From: Desulforamulus ferrireducens
Lineage (GTDB): Bacteria; Bacillota; Desulfotomaculia; Desulfotomaculales; Desulfotomaculaceae
DNA length: 64,000 nucleotides
Reading direction: 5' to 3'
Assembly: GCF_002005145.1 (NCBI RefSeq)
Contig: NZ_CP019698.1
Span: 434,001 to 498,000, forward strand
The notes under the pieces are model-generated. The model saw only the letters and a program-made list of their open reading frames with translations, was not told the DNA's origin and searched no databases. Below are positions 55,743 to 64,000 of this stretch, piece by piece; within the stretch, counting starts at the first letter, position 1, and every line of letters starts with the position of its first letter. Both the position numbers and the translations under genes were made by a program.

Positions 55743-56261
55743 ATGATTGACTGGAACAAAATATATGCTTTATTAAATGATGTAACTCCTCTGAGGACTA
55801 ATTGCGGTGAGTTGTGCGATGCCATTTGCTGTACAGAATGGGATGAAGGAGTAGGGATGTACTTACTTCCCGGGGAGGAAGTAATGTTTAGCGGTGAGGA
55901 AGAATGGGCTGATTGGGAAGAACTCGATACTGAGGATTATGAGTTTTGCCCCAGTTGGAGTGGTAAGGTTAAATTTCTGCGTTGTAAAGGCTATTGTCAG
56001 AGGGAAAAAAGACCGTTAGCCTGCCGTGTTTTTCCCTTGATGCCTTATTTAACAAAGGATGGCATTCTGGAATTACGCTGGGATAAAGAACTGGGCAAAA
56101 TATGTCCGCTGGTTCAGACCGCTGACCTAAATGTACTTGACCCAGAATTTATCAGTCGTGTCAAACAGGTATATATGCTACTGCTGGAAGATCACCTAAT
56201 AAAAGAAGATATAGAGTGGCAGTCCAGGAAGTTAGATAATGAAAATGCCCCGCCTGTCTAG
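55743..56261 (+). CDS. cysteine-rich YkgJ-like protein
   Basis: 172 residues with paired cysteines (NCGELCDAICC at 18-28, then CPSW, RCKGYCQ, LACRVFP and KICPL), resembling the YkgJ/CxxCxxCC zinc- or iron-chelating group; function unknown. ATG 55743 is chosen because the protein starts naturally there (MIDWNKIYALL); an in-frame extension to 55629 runs through the promoter region. Confidence 0.65.
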   Translation: MIDWNKIYALLNDVTPLRTNCGELCDAICCTEWDEGVGMYLLPGEEVMFSGEEEWADWEELDTEDYEFCPSWSGKVKFLRCKGYCQREKRPLACRVFPLMPYLTKDGILELRWDKELGKICPLVQTADLNVLDPEFISRVKQVYMLLLEDHLIKEDIEWQSRKLDNENAPPV

Positions 56262-56292
56262 AAGCCCCTTAAAGTCATAAGGGGCTTCTAGA
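56257..56292. terminator. 15-bp perfect palindrome between convergent genes
   Basis: TCTAGAAGCCCCTTA pairs perfectly with its complement across AAGTCA. It starts within the stop codon region of the plus-strand gene and probably serves both convergent genes despite the missing T run. Confidence 0.75.
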
Positions 56293-56304
56293 CATTAGGT
56301 ATCT

Positions 56305-57963
56305 CTACACTACTTGAGAAATGATGATATCCCTCAGTTTTCTGCGCATAATTTTCCCCGAGGTGGTTTTGGGGAAGTCGGGCAGATAAACGATTTTGCG
56401 GGGGTACTTATAAGGGGCGGTGTTCTGCTTTACGTAATCCTGCAGTTCCTTGGTCAGTTCATCCGACGGGGTATATCCCTGGTTCAATAAAATGACCGCA
56501 CAGACAATTTGGCCGCGAATCTCATCGGGATGGCCGATAATAGCACTTTCCCTCACTGCCGGATGGGTATTGAGAACGCTTTCCACTTCGAAAGGTCCGA
56601 TACGGTAACCAGAGCATTTAATCATGTCATCATTGCGTCCCACATACCAGTAATACCCATCCTTATCTTCGTAAGCAATGTCACCGGTATGATAAATCCC
56701 ATTCTGCACCGGATTAATCATTTCACCACTGGCATAGTAAGCCGTCAGCAAACCCAGTTGATTTTGGCCGTTAGTGAAGATGACCACTTCACCTTCTTCA
56801 CCCTGCTCACACAGGGTTCCGTCAGGGCGAATGAGAGCAACCTGATACAAGGGAGAGGGCTTGCCCATAGAGGACGGACGTACCGGCAGCCAGGGGAATC
56901 CACAGGTAATAGGCGTACCTTCACTTTGACCATAACCCTCGTGAATATAGTGTCCGGTAATCCGATGAAACTCCTTGTTTACCTCCCCGGAAAGGGGTTC
57001 GCCTGCTGTGGAAAACCATTGGACAGACTCAACATGCTTTTTCTCCAAACCCTCGCGCAGCAGAAAACGGTACATGGTGGGCGGAATGCAAAGGGAAGTG
57101 GGTTTGTAGCGTTCCAATGCTTGCAAAAGGTTGCGGGGATTAAAACGAACCGGATCATATGCCAGTATGGCACTGCCGCAGATCCACTGGCCGTAAATAT
57201 TACCCCAGCCAAATTTTGCCCAGCCGCTGTCAGACTGTGTAAGATGTAAGCCGTTATTCTGTACGCACTGCATATATTTGGCGGTTAGAATATGTCCCAG
57301 GGGATAGGTTCTGTTATGAATAGCCATTTTGGGATAACCGGTAGTACCGGAGGTAAAATAGATGATCATTTCATCGCTATTGGCACAACCACTGTAATGG
57401 TTCCATTCATCGTATTCAATATATTCCTGGTTAAAACCTCGATATTGCTCCTGTGGTTGGTCACCTACAATAAGGATATCAAGCAGGGAGGGGCATTTTT
57501 CCCGCAAATTCTTAACTTGTTCCAGTACAAAGGGGTCATTTAAAGCTATCACCAGTTTGGCCTTGGCACTGTCAACACGATAAATAATATCCTTTTCAGT
57601 TAGTTGAATGGATGCGGGTACCACCACAGCACCGATTCTGGCCATGGCCACTGCACAAATCCAGTATTCATAGCGTCTGCGTAATAAAGTGAGAATGCGA
57701 TCACCCGGTTTTATGCCAAGGGAAATAAAATAAGCTGCTGCGCGCTTGGATAATTGGGATAGCTCCGCAAAGGAGAATTTCCTCGCAAAACCCTCATCAT
57801 TACAATATACCAGGGCAGTTTTATCAGGTTCTTGTGCTGCCCACCTGTCTACAATGTCTCTGGCAAAATCAAAGTCGTCGGGAACTTGAATTCTGAAATT
57901 CTCTTTAAAATCTTCATAACTTGCAAATTCGGTTCTTGGCAGGTAGTTTTTAATTAGTTCCAT
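56305..57963 (-). CDS. acyl-CoA synthetase (AMP-forming), medium/branched-chain type
   Basis: 552 residues of the adenylate-forming family, closest in pattern to medium-chain acyl-CoA synthetases. P-loop YFTSGTTGYPK is near 207, A5 motif HEGYGQSEGTP near 340, A7/A8 YHTGDIAYEDKDGYYWYVGRNDD near 417 and the catalytic lysine in KTTSGKIMRR near 535. It is monocistronic behind a T-box leader with a valine-type specifier. This suggests a role in amino acid supply, such as activating isobutyrate for reductive valine synthesis. ATG 57963 with AAGGAGGAG. Confidence 0.92.
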   Translation of the reverse strand: MELIKNYLPRTEFASYEDFKENFRIQVPDDFDFARDIVDRWAAQEPDKTALVYCNDEGFARKFSFAELSQLSKRAAAYFISLGIKPGDRILTLLRRRYEYWICAVAMARIGAVVVPASIQLTEKDIIYRVDSAKAKLVIALNDPFVLEQVKNLREKCPSLLDILIVGDQPQEQYRGFNQEYIEYDEWNHYSGCANSDEMIIYFTSGTTGYPKMAIHNRTYPLGHILTAKYMQCVQNNGLHLTQSDSGWAKFGWGNIYGQWICGSAILAYDPVRFNPRNLLQALERYKPTSLCIPPTMYRFLLREGLEKKHVESVQWFSTAGEPLSGEVNKEFHRITGHYIHEGYGQSEGTPITCGFPWLPVRPSSMGKPSPLYQVALIRPDGTLCEQGEEGEVVIFTNGQNQLGLLTAYYASGEMINPVQNGIYHTGDIAYEDKDGYYWYVGRNDDMIKCSGYRIGPFEVESVLNTHPAVRESAIIGHPDEIRGQIVCAVILLNQGYTPSDELTKELQDYVKQNTAPYKYPRKIVYLPDFPKTTSGKIMRRKLRDIIISQVV

Positions 57964-58002
57964 CTTTCTTTCTCCTCCTTAGTTTTAGTTGGCAGATAAA
58001 AA

Positions 58003-58283
58003 ATAAAAGCCATTCATCCCCATAGGACGAATGGCTCGTGTTACCACCTAATTTCGTATAGAAGTGTTACAACTATACCTCAACCAGCACGGATTTTTAT
58101 ATCGATGCCGTTTCCCTTTTAACGGTGGGAATTTCCGTCAGAGTCTACTCAAACAACTAATGTTGTTTTTTCGGTCTGCAGCTCCAAGACTACTTCGCGT
58201 ATTTCCCCGACAAAGCGCTTCCACCGTCCGCTTCTCTCTATGCTCGGGCAAAAATACCTACTCCTTCTTTTCATAGCTTTTTG
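58003..58283 (-). ncRNA. T-box riboswitch, probable tRNA-Val specifier
   Basis: Minus-strand leader of the acyl-CoA synthetase. Stem I: GTATTT/AAATAC and CCCGA/TCGGG helices carry an AGAGAG-containing upper part and an AAGCG/CGCTT apical stem. The specifier loop has 5' AGTA and 3' GAA (loop E) followed by GTA, which is plus-strand 58191-58193, so the codon is GUA (Val). The antiterminator T-box AGGTGGTAACACG is at plus-strand 58037-58049. The terminator stem AGCCATTC/GAATGGCT with a T-rich tail is at 58003-58036. Confidence 0.88.
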
Positions 58284-58308
58284 ATTATTCATAATTTTAT
58301 TAGACTAC

Positions 58309-58337
58309 ATTATAATGCATGTTGGACAGATTTTCAA
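58309..58337 (-). promoter_or_regulatory. promoter of the T-box leader
   Basis: Minus-strand TTGAAA (58337-58332) and TATAAT (58314-58309) with a 17-bp spacer, about 26 bp before stem I. Confidence 0.8.
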
Positions 58338-58350
58338 CAGATTAATAATA

Positions 58351-58390
58351 TAAAAAAGCACAGCCTCCGGTTTAGCCGGGAGGCTGTGCC
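58351..58390 (-). terminator. terminator of the BCCT transporter gene
   Basis: A 13-14-bp stem GCACAGCCTCC.GG / CC.GGAGGCTGTGC, followed on the minus strand by six T. Confidence 0.92.
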
Positions 58391-58400
58391 TTATATTACT

Positions 58401-59969
58401 CTATTCGTTTTCTTTAAATGCAGAATCAGCGTAAGTCAATAACCTTGGTCTGACTACTTGTCCAAAATCTTCATTAAGCCATTTTACCAGGGAGAGAGCC
58501 AAGATAATCGTAACAATGGCCACAGGGAAAGCTGTCAAAATTGATGCCAGTTGTACTACTTTCAGTCCACCAACCAAGAATAATGCCGATGTACAGAAGA
58601 ACAACATGAAGGACCAGAATATTCTAGACCATTTTGGTGGTTCTTGAGTATCTCTTATTTCAGTACAGCACATGGCAGCAATCGTATAAGAAACAGAGTC
58701 AACCGCTGTAACCTGTGATACAAGCATTACTATCAGGAATACAGGTACTGCAATACTGGCCGCTGGTAAGGTGTTGAGCAAGTATGTTATTACGGCCGGT
58801 CCACCTTGGTTTTGTAATATGCCAATCAAGTCTACACCCTTATTTAGAATTAAGTCAACGGTGTAAGAACCAAAAGTCAGATAGAATAGAGCACAACCTG
58901 CGGTTGCTGTGAAAAGCATATTTAAAACAAGTGCCTTAATAGTACGGCCTCGAGAAATCCTTGTAGCAAATAGACCCATATAAGTTGCCCAAGCAAACCA
59001 CCAAGCCCAATAGAAAACAGTCCAATCTTGCGGGAAACCTGATTTAGTAATAGGGTCAGTATATAAGCTCATACGTAAGAAGTTATCTAATAGAACACCA
59101 ACGTTATCAAAGAATAAAGATAGCATAAAGGCTGTTGGGCCTGCAAATAACACAAAGAATAAGAGAAGTAAAATTAACCACATATTTATGTTTGAAATTT
59201 TAGCAATACCGGAATATAACCCTCTATAGCAACTATAACCATAAAGACAAGTAAACAATGCCGCAACTGCCAATCTTACAGTTAATGTATCTTCCATGCC
59301 AAAATAAGTTGCACCAATATTAGATATCATTGGTAAGATAAGCCCTAAGGATGTTGCTACACCACCTACCATACCAACAACCATGATTAGGTCAATAACT
59401 CTACCCAACCAACCATCGACTTTGTTGCCTAAAACACCACGGCAGGCATAACTTGGATAAAGGAATGGTCTTTTTCTAACATAAAACATATAGGCGAATC
59501 CAATGGCAGGGATTACAAATGTGGCCCAAGCACTAACACCCCAGTGAAAAATACCATAGGAAAGGGCATATTGAGCCGCCTGTGCCGATCCTTCTTGAGC
59601 CCAAAAGGGAGGCCATTTTAAGTAGTAAATGGGTTCAAGAATACCCCAGTAAATAAGTCCCGCACCTGAGCCACCACAGAACATCATAGCAAACCAGGTA
59701 AAGGTAGAGAATTCTGGCTTCTCATCAGGTCCACCAAGTTTTACATTACCATAGCGACCAAAGGCCAGCCAGAGGGAAAAAAGCACTGCGCCAAAAACAA
59801 CAAGCTCCCACATCCAGTCGGTACCGTGAGTTACCAAAGTCATCACTTCACCGGCTAAGTCTTGCAGGGATCCTTGTAATAAAATCATTGGACCAAAAAA
59901 TAATAGACAAATAATTACACTACCACCAAAAACAGACTTACTAATTGGTGCAAATTTATTATTTTCCAT
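58401..59969 (-). CDS. BCCT-family betaine/carnitine/choline transporter
   Basis: 522 residues with 12 membrane segments. The family segment WTVFYWAWWFAWATYMGLFATRISRGRTI is near 318-346, and the glycine-rich stretch GGSGAGLIYWG is near 98. Members carry quaternary ammonium compounds by sodium or proton coupling or as substrate antiporters. The long cytosolic osmosensing C-terminal tail of BetP is absent, so a catabolic/antiport role is as likely as osmoprotection. ATG 59969; monocistronic. Confidence 0.95.
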   Translation of the reverse strand: MENNKFAPISKSVFGGSVIICLLFFGPMILLQGSLQDLAGEVMTLVTHGTDWMWELVVFGAVLFSLWLAFGRYGNVKLGGPDEKPEFSTFTWFAMMFCGGSGAGLIYWGILEPIYYLKWPPFWAQEGSAQAAQYALSYGIFHWGVSAWATFVIPAIGFAYMFYVRKRPFLYPSYACRGVLGNKVDGWLGRVIDLIMVVGMVGGVATSLGLILPMISNIGATYFGMEDTLTVRLAVAALFTCLYGYSCYRGLYSGIAKISNINMWLILLLLFFVLFAGPTAFMLSLFFDNVGVLLDNFLRMSLYTDPITKSGFPQDWTVFYWAWWFAWATYMGLFATRISRGRTIKALVLNMLFTATAGCALFYLTFGSYTVDLILNKGVDLIGILQNQGGPAVITYLLNTLPAASIAVPVFLIVMLVSQVTAVDSVSYTIAAMCCTEIRDTQEPPKWSRIFWSFMLFFCTSALFLVGGLKVVQLASILTAFPVAIVTIILALSLVKWLNEDFGQVVRPRLLTYADSAFKENE

Positions 59970-60300
59970 TTTTTCACTCCCTTTGCAGTATGTCCAATCG
60001 ATGCCATGTCACTTTTGCCATTAATCTTTCAACCTACAGTTTTATAATGATTAAATCTCCTCCTTTGTATAAGGCAAACTTATATACCTAATGAGATTGG
60101 TATCAACTATTCTGTTGTGATTGTTCTTGCCTTCACTTTTTTTATGTATTGATTATAAAAATATTGTCGTATAATGTACATTAGATAATAACTATACCCG
60201 CCATAAGTAAAAACAATAGCGGGAATAGTTGGTATTTTATATCACAAAATAGCAACACTTGGATAAAACAAAGGGAAGGCATATCTCTTATGAACTGGGT
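59970..60300. other. upstream region of the BCCT gene
   Basis: AT-rich. GGGAGTG lies before the start. I find no convincing -24/-12 or riboswitch element. Confidence 0.3.
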
Positions 60301-60304
60301 GCTA

Positions 60305-60350
60305 AAAGAAAAAAAGCACGAGTATCCCTTGGTAGGATTTCGTGCTTCTA
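60305..60350 (-). terminator. terminator, identical to the one at 61757
   Basis: On the minus strand, AAGCACGA/TCGTGCTT with an inner ATCC/GGAT stem is followed by a T run. The stem-loop and flanks, about 48 bp, recur identically 1450 bp away. Confidence 0.85.
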
Positions 60351-60368
60351 TTATTTAGGGGAAATTAT

Positions 60369-61193
60369 CTAAACTTCCCCATCATGCCCATCCCCTTTAG
60401 TTATCACACTATGCAGGAAATTATCAACTTTTACTCTGTCCTCTGCACTAATCTTAAGAGTTAGGTTGCTTTCTTTTTCCCTAAGGATATAGGCAAGAAT
60501 TTTGCCATTTTTATAGGCTAATTCTAAATCATAGTACCCGGTAGGGTTCTTGGTAGTTGAAAGGTCGTAATATTTACCCCAATTATAAGAAGTAAAATCT
60601 TTCCATTTGTGTATTCTGCCCTTGGTAAGTAGGCCCTTTTGAGATATGGCATCAGCATGCAAACCATAGTACAACCGAGAAATACCAAATATTAATGCAA
60701 ATAGAAAACTAAATAAACTTAAAATACGCTCCTCAACTGTTAGAATGGTATGGAACAACATAATATCTTTATTGCTATAAGCGTAATCCTTAAGATTGCC
60801 CATTATCTCAGGGTTTACAATATCAAACACGTTATTAATATAATTTCCCTGTAAAAGATAAACATAAAAATCTTTAATATTGTTGCCAATTAGGAAAAAG
60901 CCTATGAAAGCACCGGATATCATAAAAATACCAGTTATCAGCTCACTATTTAGTTTCTTTTTAACTAACTGGGCAATTATTTTATTATTTTTTTCTTTTC
61001 TGTAGGATTGGTTTCTAGTTATGTCTGTAATAATAAAAATAAGAACAATTACGACTAAAATGCTTAAAATTTTATGAGCACTGTAGTATTTATAGAGATG
61101 GGAAAATAATAAAAATGTTAAACCTAAGATGGTTAGAATAATAATTGCGCTTATTACAGAAGTCCTGAGAGGAATATCTCTTTCACATTGCAC
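60369..61193 (-). CDS. hypothetical membrane protein with C-terminal cytosolic domain
   Basis: About 274 residues with four to five membrane segments in the first 200 and a C-terminal domain (KGRIHKWKDFTSYNWGKYYD...RVKVDNFL) like the DUF5673-type tails of small Firmicute membrane proteins. GTG 61193 with GGGGG upstream overlaps the stop of the preceding gene; the frame can also start at 61220. The last ten codons overlap, in another frame, a remnant that would read GMGMMGKFR, the C-terminus of the protein at 61819. Confidence 0.6.
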   Translation of the reverse strand: MQCERDIPLRTSVISAIIILTILGLTFLLFSHLYKYYSAHKILSILVVIVLIFIITDITRNQSYRKEKNNKIIAQLVKKKLNSELITGIFMISGAFIGFFLIGNNIKDFYVYLLQGNYINNVFDIVNPEIMGNLKDYAYSNKDIMLFHTILTVEERILSLFSFLFALIFGISRLYYGLHADAISQKGLLTKGRIHKWKDFTSYNWGKYYDLSTTKNPTGYYDLELAYKNGKILAYILREKESNLTLKISAEDRVKVDNFLHSVITKGDGHDGEV

Positions 61194-61635
61194 CGGGCAG
61201 ACCCCCACAGATATAATCACAATTTTTTTTGTTGTTTAATAAATGGAATCTCCACAAACAAAAAAGAAACAGCCCTCCGCTGGATATTAAACCGGAGAAT
61301 GCACAGTATCTATAAAGGTTTTGGGTATCTAGAGAATTTGATATGGTATATAGCCACAATAATATACCTAGCAAGCTGTGGAAGCCAATTAAAATAATTT
61401 TTACGCGTTGCCAAACAGGTGAGCCTTTTAAAAATATTAGGTAGACATAGGCTAATAGGAATAAAAAGCAGGAAAAAATAGAATAGTTCTTGAGGTCATT
61501 AACTGAAATGTGAGTTGGTATTGGGTTTCCCAATATTAGAAAAAACCAATAATGGACAATGGTTAAGAAAATAAAAACCAGCAAGAAAACAGTATCCAAA
61601 AAAACTAACGCACTCTTGCGGATGTTTAGTTCCAT
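61183..61635 (-). CDS. hypothetical four-helix membrane protein
   Basis: Not recognised. 150 residues with four hydrophobic segments (about 10-35, 48-70, 78-98 and 112-130). It overlaps the next gene, indicating coupling; both probably form one membrane complex. Confidence 0.6.
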   Translation of the reverse strand: MELNIRKSALVFLDTVFLLVFIFLTIVHYWFFLILGNPIPTHISVNDLKNYSIFSCFLFLLAYVYLIFLKGSPVWQRVKIILIGFHSLLGILLWLYTISNSLDTQNLYRYCAFSGLISSGGLFLFCLWRFHLLNNKKNCDYICGGLPGAM

Positions 61636-61756
61636 TATACCGAAAACTCCTTACTAATTTATATCTATTAGACGCAATTTGCATCAAAAAGATAACTAAA
61701 TTAATATCAAATTTATATATATTTTTTCTTTCTAGAAGGTGCCGGTAAAAATATAA

Positions 61757-61806
61757 AAAGAAAAAGCACGAGTATCCCTTGGTAGGATTTCGTGCTTCTA
61801 TTATTT
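61757..61806 (-). terminator. terminator of the DUF2680 gene, duplicate of 60305
   Basis: The same stem-loop and flanks as at 60305-60350, placed 13 bp after the stop. Confidence 0.85.
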
Positions 61807-61818
61807 AGAGGAGATTAA

Positions 61819-62139
61819 TTATCTAAAATTACCCATCATGCCAGGACCGGTAGCAGGGCCATTACAGACGCCGCCGCCCATCATGCCCATACCATACTGG
61901 CTGTGGAATTCTTTCATTTGGTCAAAGTGACGGCTCCAGACCTGGGCTTGATCTTCGGTTATTCGTTTGTTCTTAACAGCATCATCCAGCCATGTTTTAT
62001 GCCAATCAAACATTTGCTGATAGAATTCCTGAACTTGCGTATTGGGAGTTGTGGTGTCATCGGCGGCAGCAAAGGCAGCAGGCACCATTAGGGCAGCCAG
62101 GGCAAGAGTAACAATGCCAGCAGTAATCTTACGTTTCAT
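61819..62139 (-). CDS. secreted DUF2680-like protein
   Basis: 106 residues: a signal peptide (KRKITAGIVTLALAALMVPAAFA, cleavage about residue 25), a helical domain with repeated W/H positions, and a Gly-Met-rich tail (GMGMMGGGVCNGPATGPGMMGNF). DUF2680 (YckD-like) proteins are exported Firmicute proteins of unknown role; Met/His richness could bind metal. ATG 62139 follows TGGAGGT; the ATG five codons upstream lies before the site. Confidence 0.75.
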   Translation of the reverse strand: MKRKITAGIVTLALAALMVPAAFAAADDTTTPNTQVQEFYQQMFDWHKTWLDDAVKNKRITEDQAQVWSRHFDQMKEFHSQYGMGMMGGGVCNGPATGPGMMGNFR

Positions 62140-62353
62140 TACACATACCTCCATTAATATTTGTTTTATTTCTTCTGTCTTTACTATAACAATGAAGTTT
62201 CACAAAACTGTCTCGAAAATATCACAATTTGTTTATATTTACCCCACCTGAAAACTGATAGATCAGAAAACCGCATGGAAGGACTAGGCCTAGGTAAAAA
62301 TAACGGGTAGATATAACCGGAAACCAAATAACTTGTGAAGGGGCTGTCTAACC

Positions 62354-62854
62354 TTGCACCAATTGCCTAAGTATATTTTATGGCCAGTAACTTTGGTTCT
62401 GGGCTTTTTTCTTATTTTCAGTGGTTGTACTGTGGCCAAGAAACCAGAGCAGCCACAGGAGAAAACACCAAAGGTAGCCAAGAGTATCAATGCCCCCAAT
62501 AACACACCAACCAACCAAAACCAAGATTATCCCAGGGAAGTGGCAGAGCGGGTGGTCAACCAGGCCAATCAGGTGGCTGGGGTGCAAAATTCCGCAGCGG
62601 TTATTTCCGGTAATACCGTTTATCTGGGGTTAGAATTACAGGAAAATGTGGACCCAAAACAAGCCAGGGAACTAGAAAAAGTTATATTACAGCGGTTTAA
62701 TGAGCCCCATTATACCCTGATGGTTTCATCAGATGCCGCAACAGTTGCCCAGATTAAGAGGGTATCCCAAGGCTTGGCCCAGGGTAAGCCCATTGACTCC
62801 TATCAAGAAGAAATACGGGATATTGGCAATAGACTAAAACCCGGAAAACGCTAA
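62354..62854 (+). CDS. YhcN/YlaJ-family sporulation lipoprotein
   Basis: 166 residues with lipobox FSGC (C25), a proline/asparagine-rich linker, then the YhcN/YlaJ domain (VAGVQNSAAVISGNTVYLGLEL, AATVAQIKRVSQGLAQGKPI). Members sit in the inner forespore/spore membrane. TTG start 62354. Confidence 0.85.
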   Translation: MHQLPKYILWPVTLVLGFFLIFSGCTVAKKPEQPQEKTPKVAKSINAPNNTPTNQNQDYPREVAERVVNQANQVAGVQNSAAVISGNTVYLGLELQENVDPKQARELEKVILQRFNEPHYTLMVSSDAATVAQIKRVSQGLAQGKPIDSYQEEIRDIGNRLKPGKR

Positions 62855-62866
62855 TAACTTTAACGC

Positions 62867-62907
62867 AACAAGTGGCTAGCCATTGTTGGTTAGCCGCTTG
62901 TTGTTTA
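62867..62907 (+). terminator. terminator after the YhcN-like gene
   Basis: ACAAG-GGCTA-CCA pairs with TGG-TAGCC-CTTGT with small bulges, followed by TTGTTT. Confidence 0.7.
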
Positions 62908-63026
62908 TTAAAATATCCTGGAAAAGTGATATAATTAAGTAATATGTTGGATTAAAATGTAAAACAGTTAAGGCTGAGACTGCCGGAGATTTACTGAAGG
63001 TTAAGGAAGAGTAGGAGGCTTGGTTG

Positions 63027-64000
63027 ATGAAGGAGTTTGTCCCCAATAAAGCTAGGTTTATTCTTATGGCGGTTTTACTATTACTTACGATGTTAGGCCT
63101 GGGGCTACAGCAAGCTAAATCAGCTAAGGAAAACTCCTCTGTCAGCCCAACCCTTTCCCAGGCAGAGGTATTGTATCAATACAAAACCCCTTATGTGGGG
63201 GATAACGGCAAGGTGGTAAACCTTATTGATAGCTTACCCTATGCTAATTTGCGTCAAAAGGTCTACTTGCAGACTCAGACTGTTCCCTACGGGATTACAG
63301 TTGACTACGATTTCAGCAATGCTGCCGCGGAAGCCCAGCAAATGGAGGTAAACTTTCGGAATAACGCAGCTATTATGTTTGCCTTAATAGAAAATGTTGA
63401 TGAGATTACCTTTGTGGCCAAGGGAACGGGCCAACCCGTTAAATATCATTACGAAAGAGCGAAGCTGCAAAAGGAATTTGCCCGGGACCTGCGGCACTAT
63501 GCCAAGGATATAGCTACACTGCAAAGTCTTCTGGAGGAACTACCCAAAGTCACAGCAGCCAACCTGCCCAATAATCTAGATACTGCCGTCAGTCAGGCCA
63601 TCATTGCCCAGGGCAAGGGTTATAAGGCCGGAGAGGTGGTCACCGAAGGGCATGTTATTTTGGAGACTGAGGAAAGTAATGGCAAGGTCAAAGTCTATAC
63701 GATTGCCAGCTTAGGTTGGTTTGCATTTGAGAACAATATTTTTACCAAAACCAGCGGCAGCGGGGCCATTCCCACGGTGATCACCTTTGCCAAGAATGAA
63801 AAGGGTGAGTATGCCCTATTGACTTATGAAGAGCCCCAGGACGGTGCCTATTATGTAGCTTCTCTCAAGAAAATGTTCCCCCGCATGCTTCAAGCCCGGG
63901 TGCTTGATGCCCAAAGTGAATATGCTAACCTGGCCCAACAGCAGGAAGCCCAAGCCGCAGCATATCTTAAAGGCATTGGCAGAGAGGCTCAGGTAAGTGC
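63027..64000 (+). CDS. exported DUF4825-like protein (runs past window end)
   Basis: 324 residues are visible. A signal/anchor (about 10-28) is followed by a domain starting LYQYKTPYVGDNGKVVNLIDSLPY, the DUF4825 pattern found outside the membrane in Firmicutes, sometimes fused to BlaR1-like sensors. A second part (about 150-300) has no clear family to me. ATG 63027 follows AGGAGGC. No stop before base 64000. Confidence 0.75.
   Translation, partial: MKEFVPNKARFILMAVLLLLTMLGLGLQQAKSAKENSSVSPTLSQAEVLYQYKTPYVGDNGKVVNLIDSLPYANLRQKVYLQTQTVPYGITVDYDFSNAAAEAQQMEVNFRNNAAIMFALIENVDEITFVAKGTGQPVKYHYERAKLQKEFARDLRHYAKDIATLQSLLEELPKVTAANLPNNLDTAVSQAIIAQGKGYKAGEVVTEGHVILETEESNGKVKVYTIASLGWFAFENNIFTKTSGSGAIPTVITFAKNEKGEYALLTYEEPQDGAYYVASLKKMFPRMLQARVLDAQSEYANLAQQQEAQAAAYLKGIGREAQVS

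Noticed and set aside
59970-60060. Sigma-54 promoter upstream of the BCCT gene
   Set aside because: ATGGCAT occurs but no GC at the required -12 spacing.

Overview
The window looks like chromosomal DNA of a spore-forming, low-to-moderate-GC Firmicute of the Peptococcaceae / Desulfotomaculum-Desulforamulus type. This is inferred from gene order and families: leuACDB plus a citramalate synthase, cdaA-ybbR-glmM next to a ribozyme-controlled glmS, a YhcN/YlaJ-type lipoprotein, a KinB-like kinase, a multiheme c-type lipoprotein, a T-box leader and sigma-54 promoters. No rRNA is present to confirm it.

1-14.3 kb is ordered, GC-richer core DNA. It holds the end of an acetolactate synthase gene (ilvB), leuA-leuC-leuD-leuB and cimA (leucine and citramalate-route isoleucine synthesis), a CapA-like anchored phosphoesterase, then cdaA-ybbR (c-di-AMP synthesis and its regulator), glmM, a glmS ribozyme and glmS (cell-wall amino sugar supply).

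14.3-34.05 kb is an AT-rich accessory island directly downstream of the glmS terminator. A near copy of that terminator lies at 34.01 kb, where ordinary genes resume. The island holds unrelated small gene sets: a short pyrophosphatase-like protein, membrane proteins, an HxlR regulator divergent from a flavin reductase-tautomerase-nitroreductase operon, a truncated LysE exporter, and a CsoR/FrmR-like regulator with a split EamA transporter. Between them lie IS1380, IS21, IS66 and IS3 insertions and many gene fragments. Three copies of a non-coding module of about 500-600 bp separate the cargo. Each has 20-bp-period iterons, a hairpin, three widely spaced inverted iterons and more iterons. Geometry is conserved while the iteron sequence differs between copies. 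This is the best candidate for an undescribed system here.

34.1-40.3 kb is a sigma-54-controlled cluster: a lipoyl-carrier protein (GcvH-like), a CBS-PAS-AAA+ activator, a sodium:solute symporter, an OsmC-family protein and dihydrolipoyl dehydrogenase, with canonical -24/-12 promoters before gcvH and the symporter. It could form a lipoyl-linked peroxide-reduction route. A degenerate IS21 element follows.

43-64 kb is mostly ordinary genome: a membrane protein/diguanylate cyclase pair, tRNA-Lys(CTT), a TIM-barrel protein, a six-heme lipoprotein with a cytochrome b, two near-identical AAA ATPase genes bracketing a chemoreceptor and an IS, a sensor kinase, an acyl-CoA synthetase behind a T-box whose specifier reads as valine, a BCCT transporter, small membrane/secreted proteins, a sporulation lipoprotein and a DUF4825-like protein running off the end.
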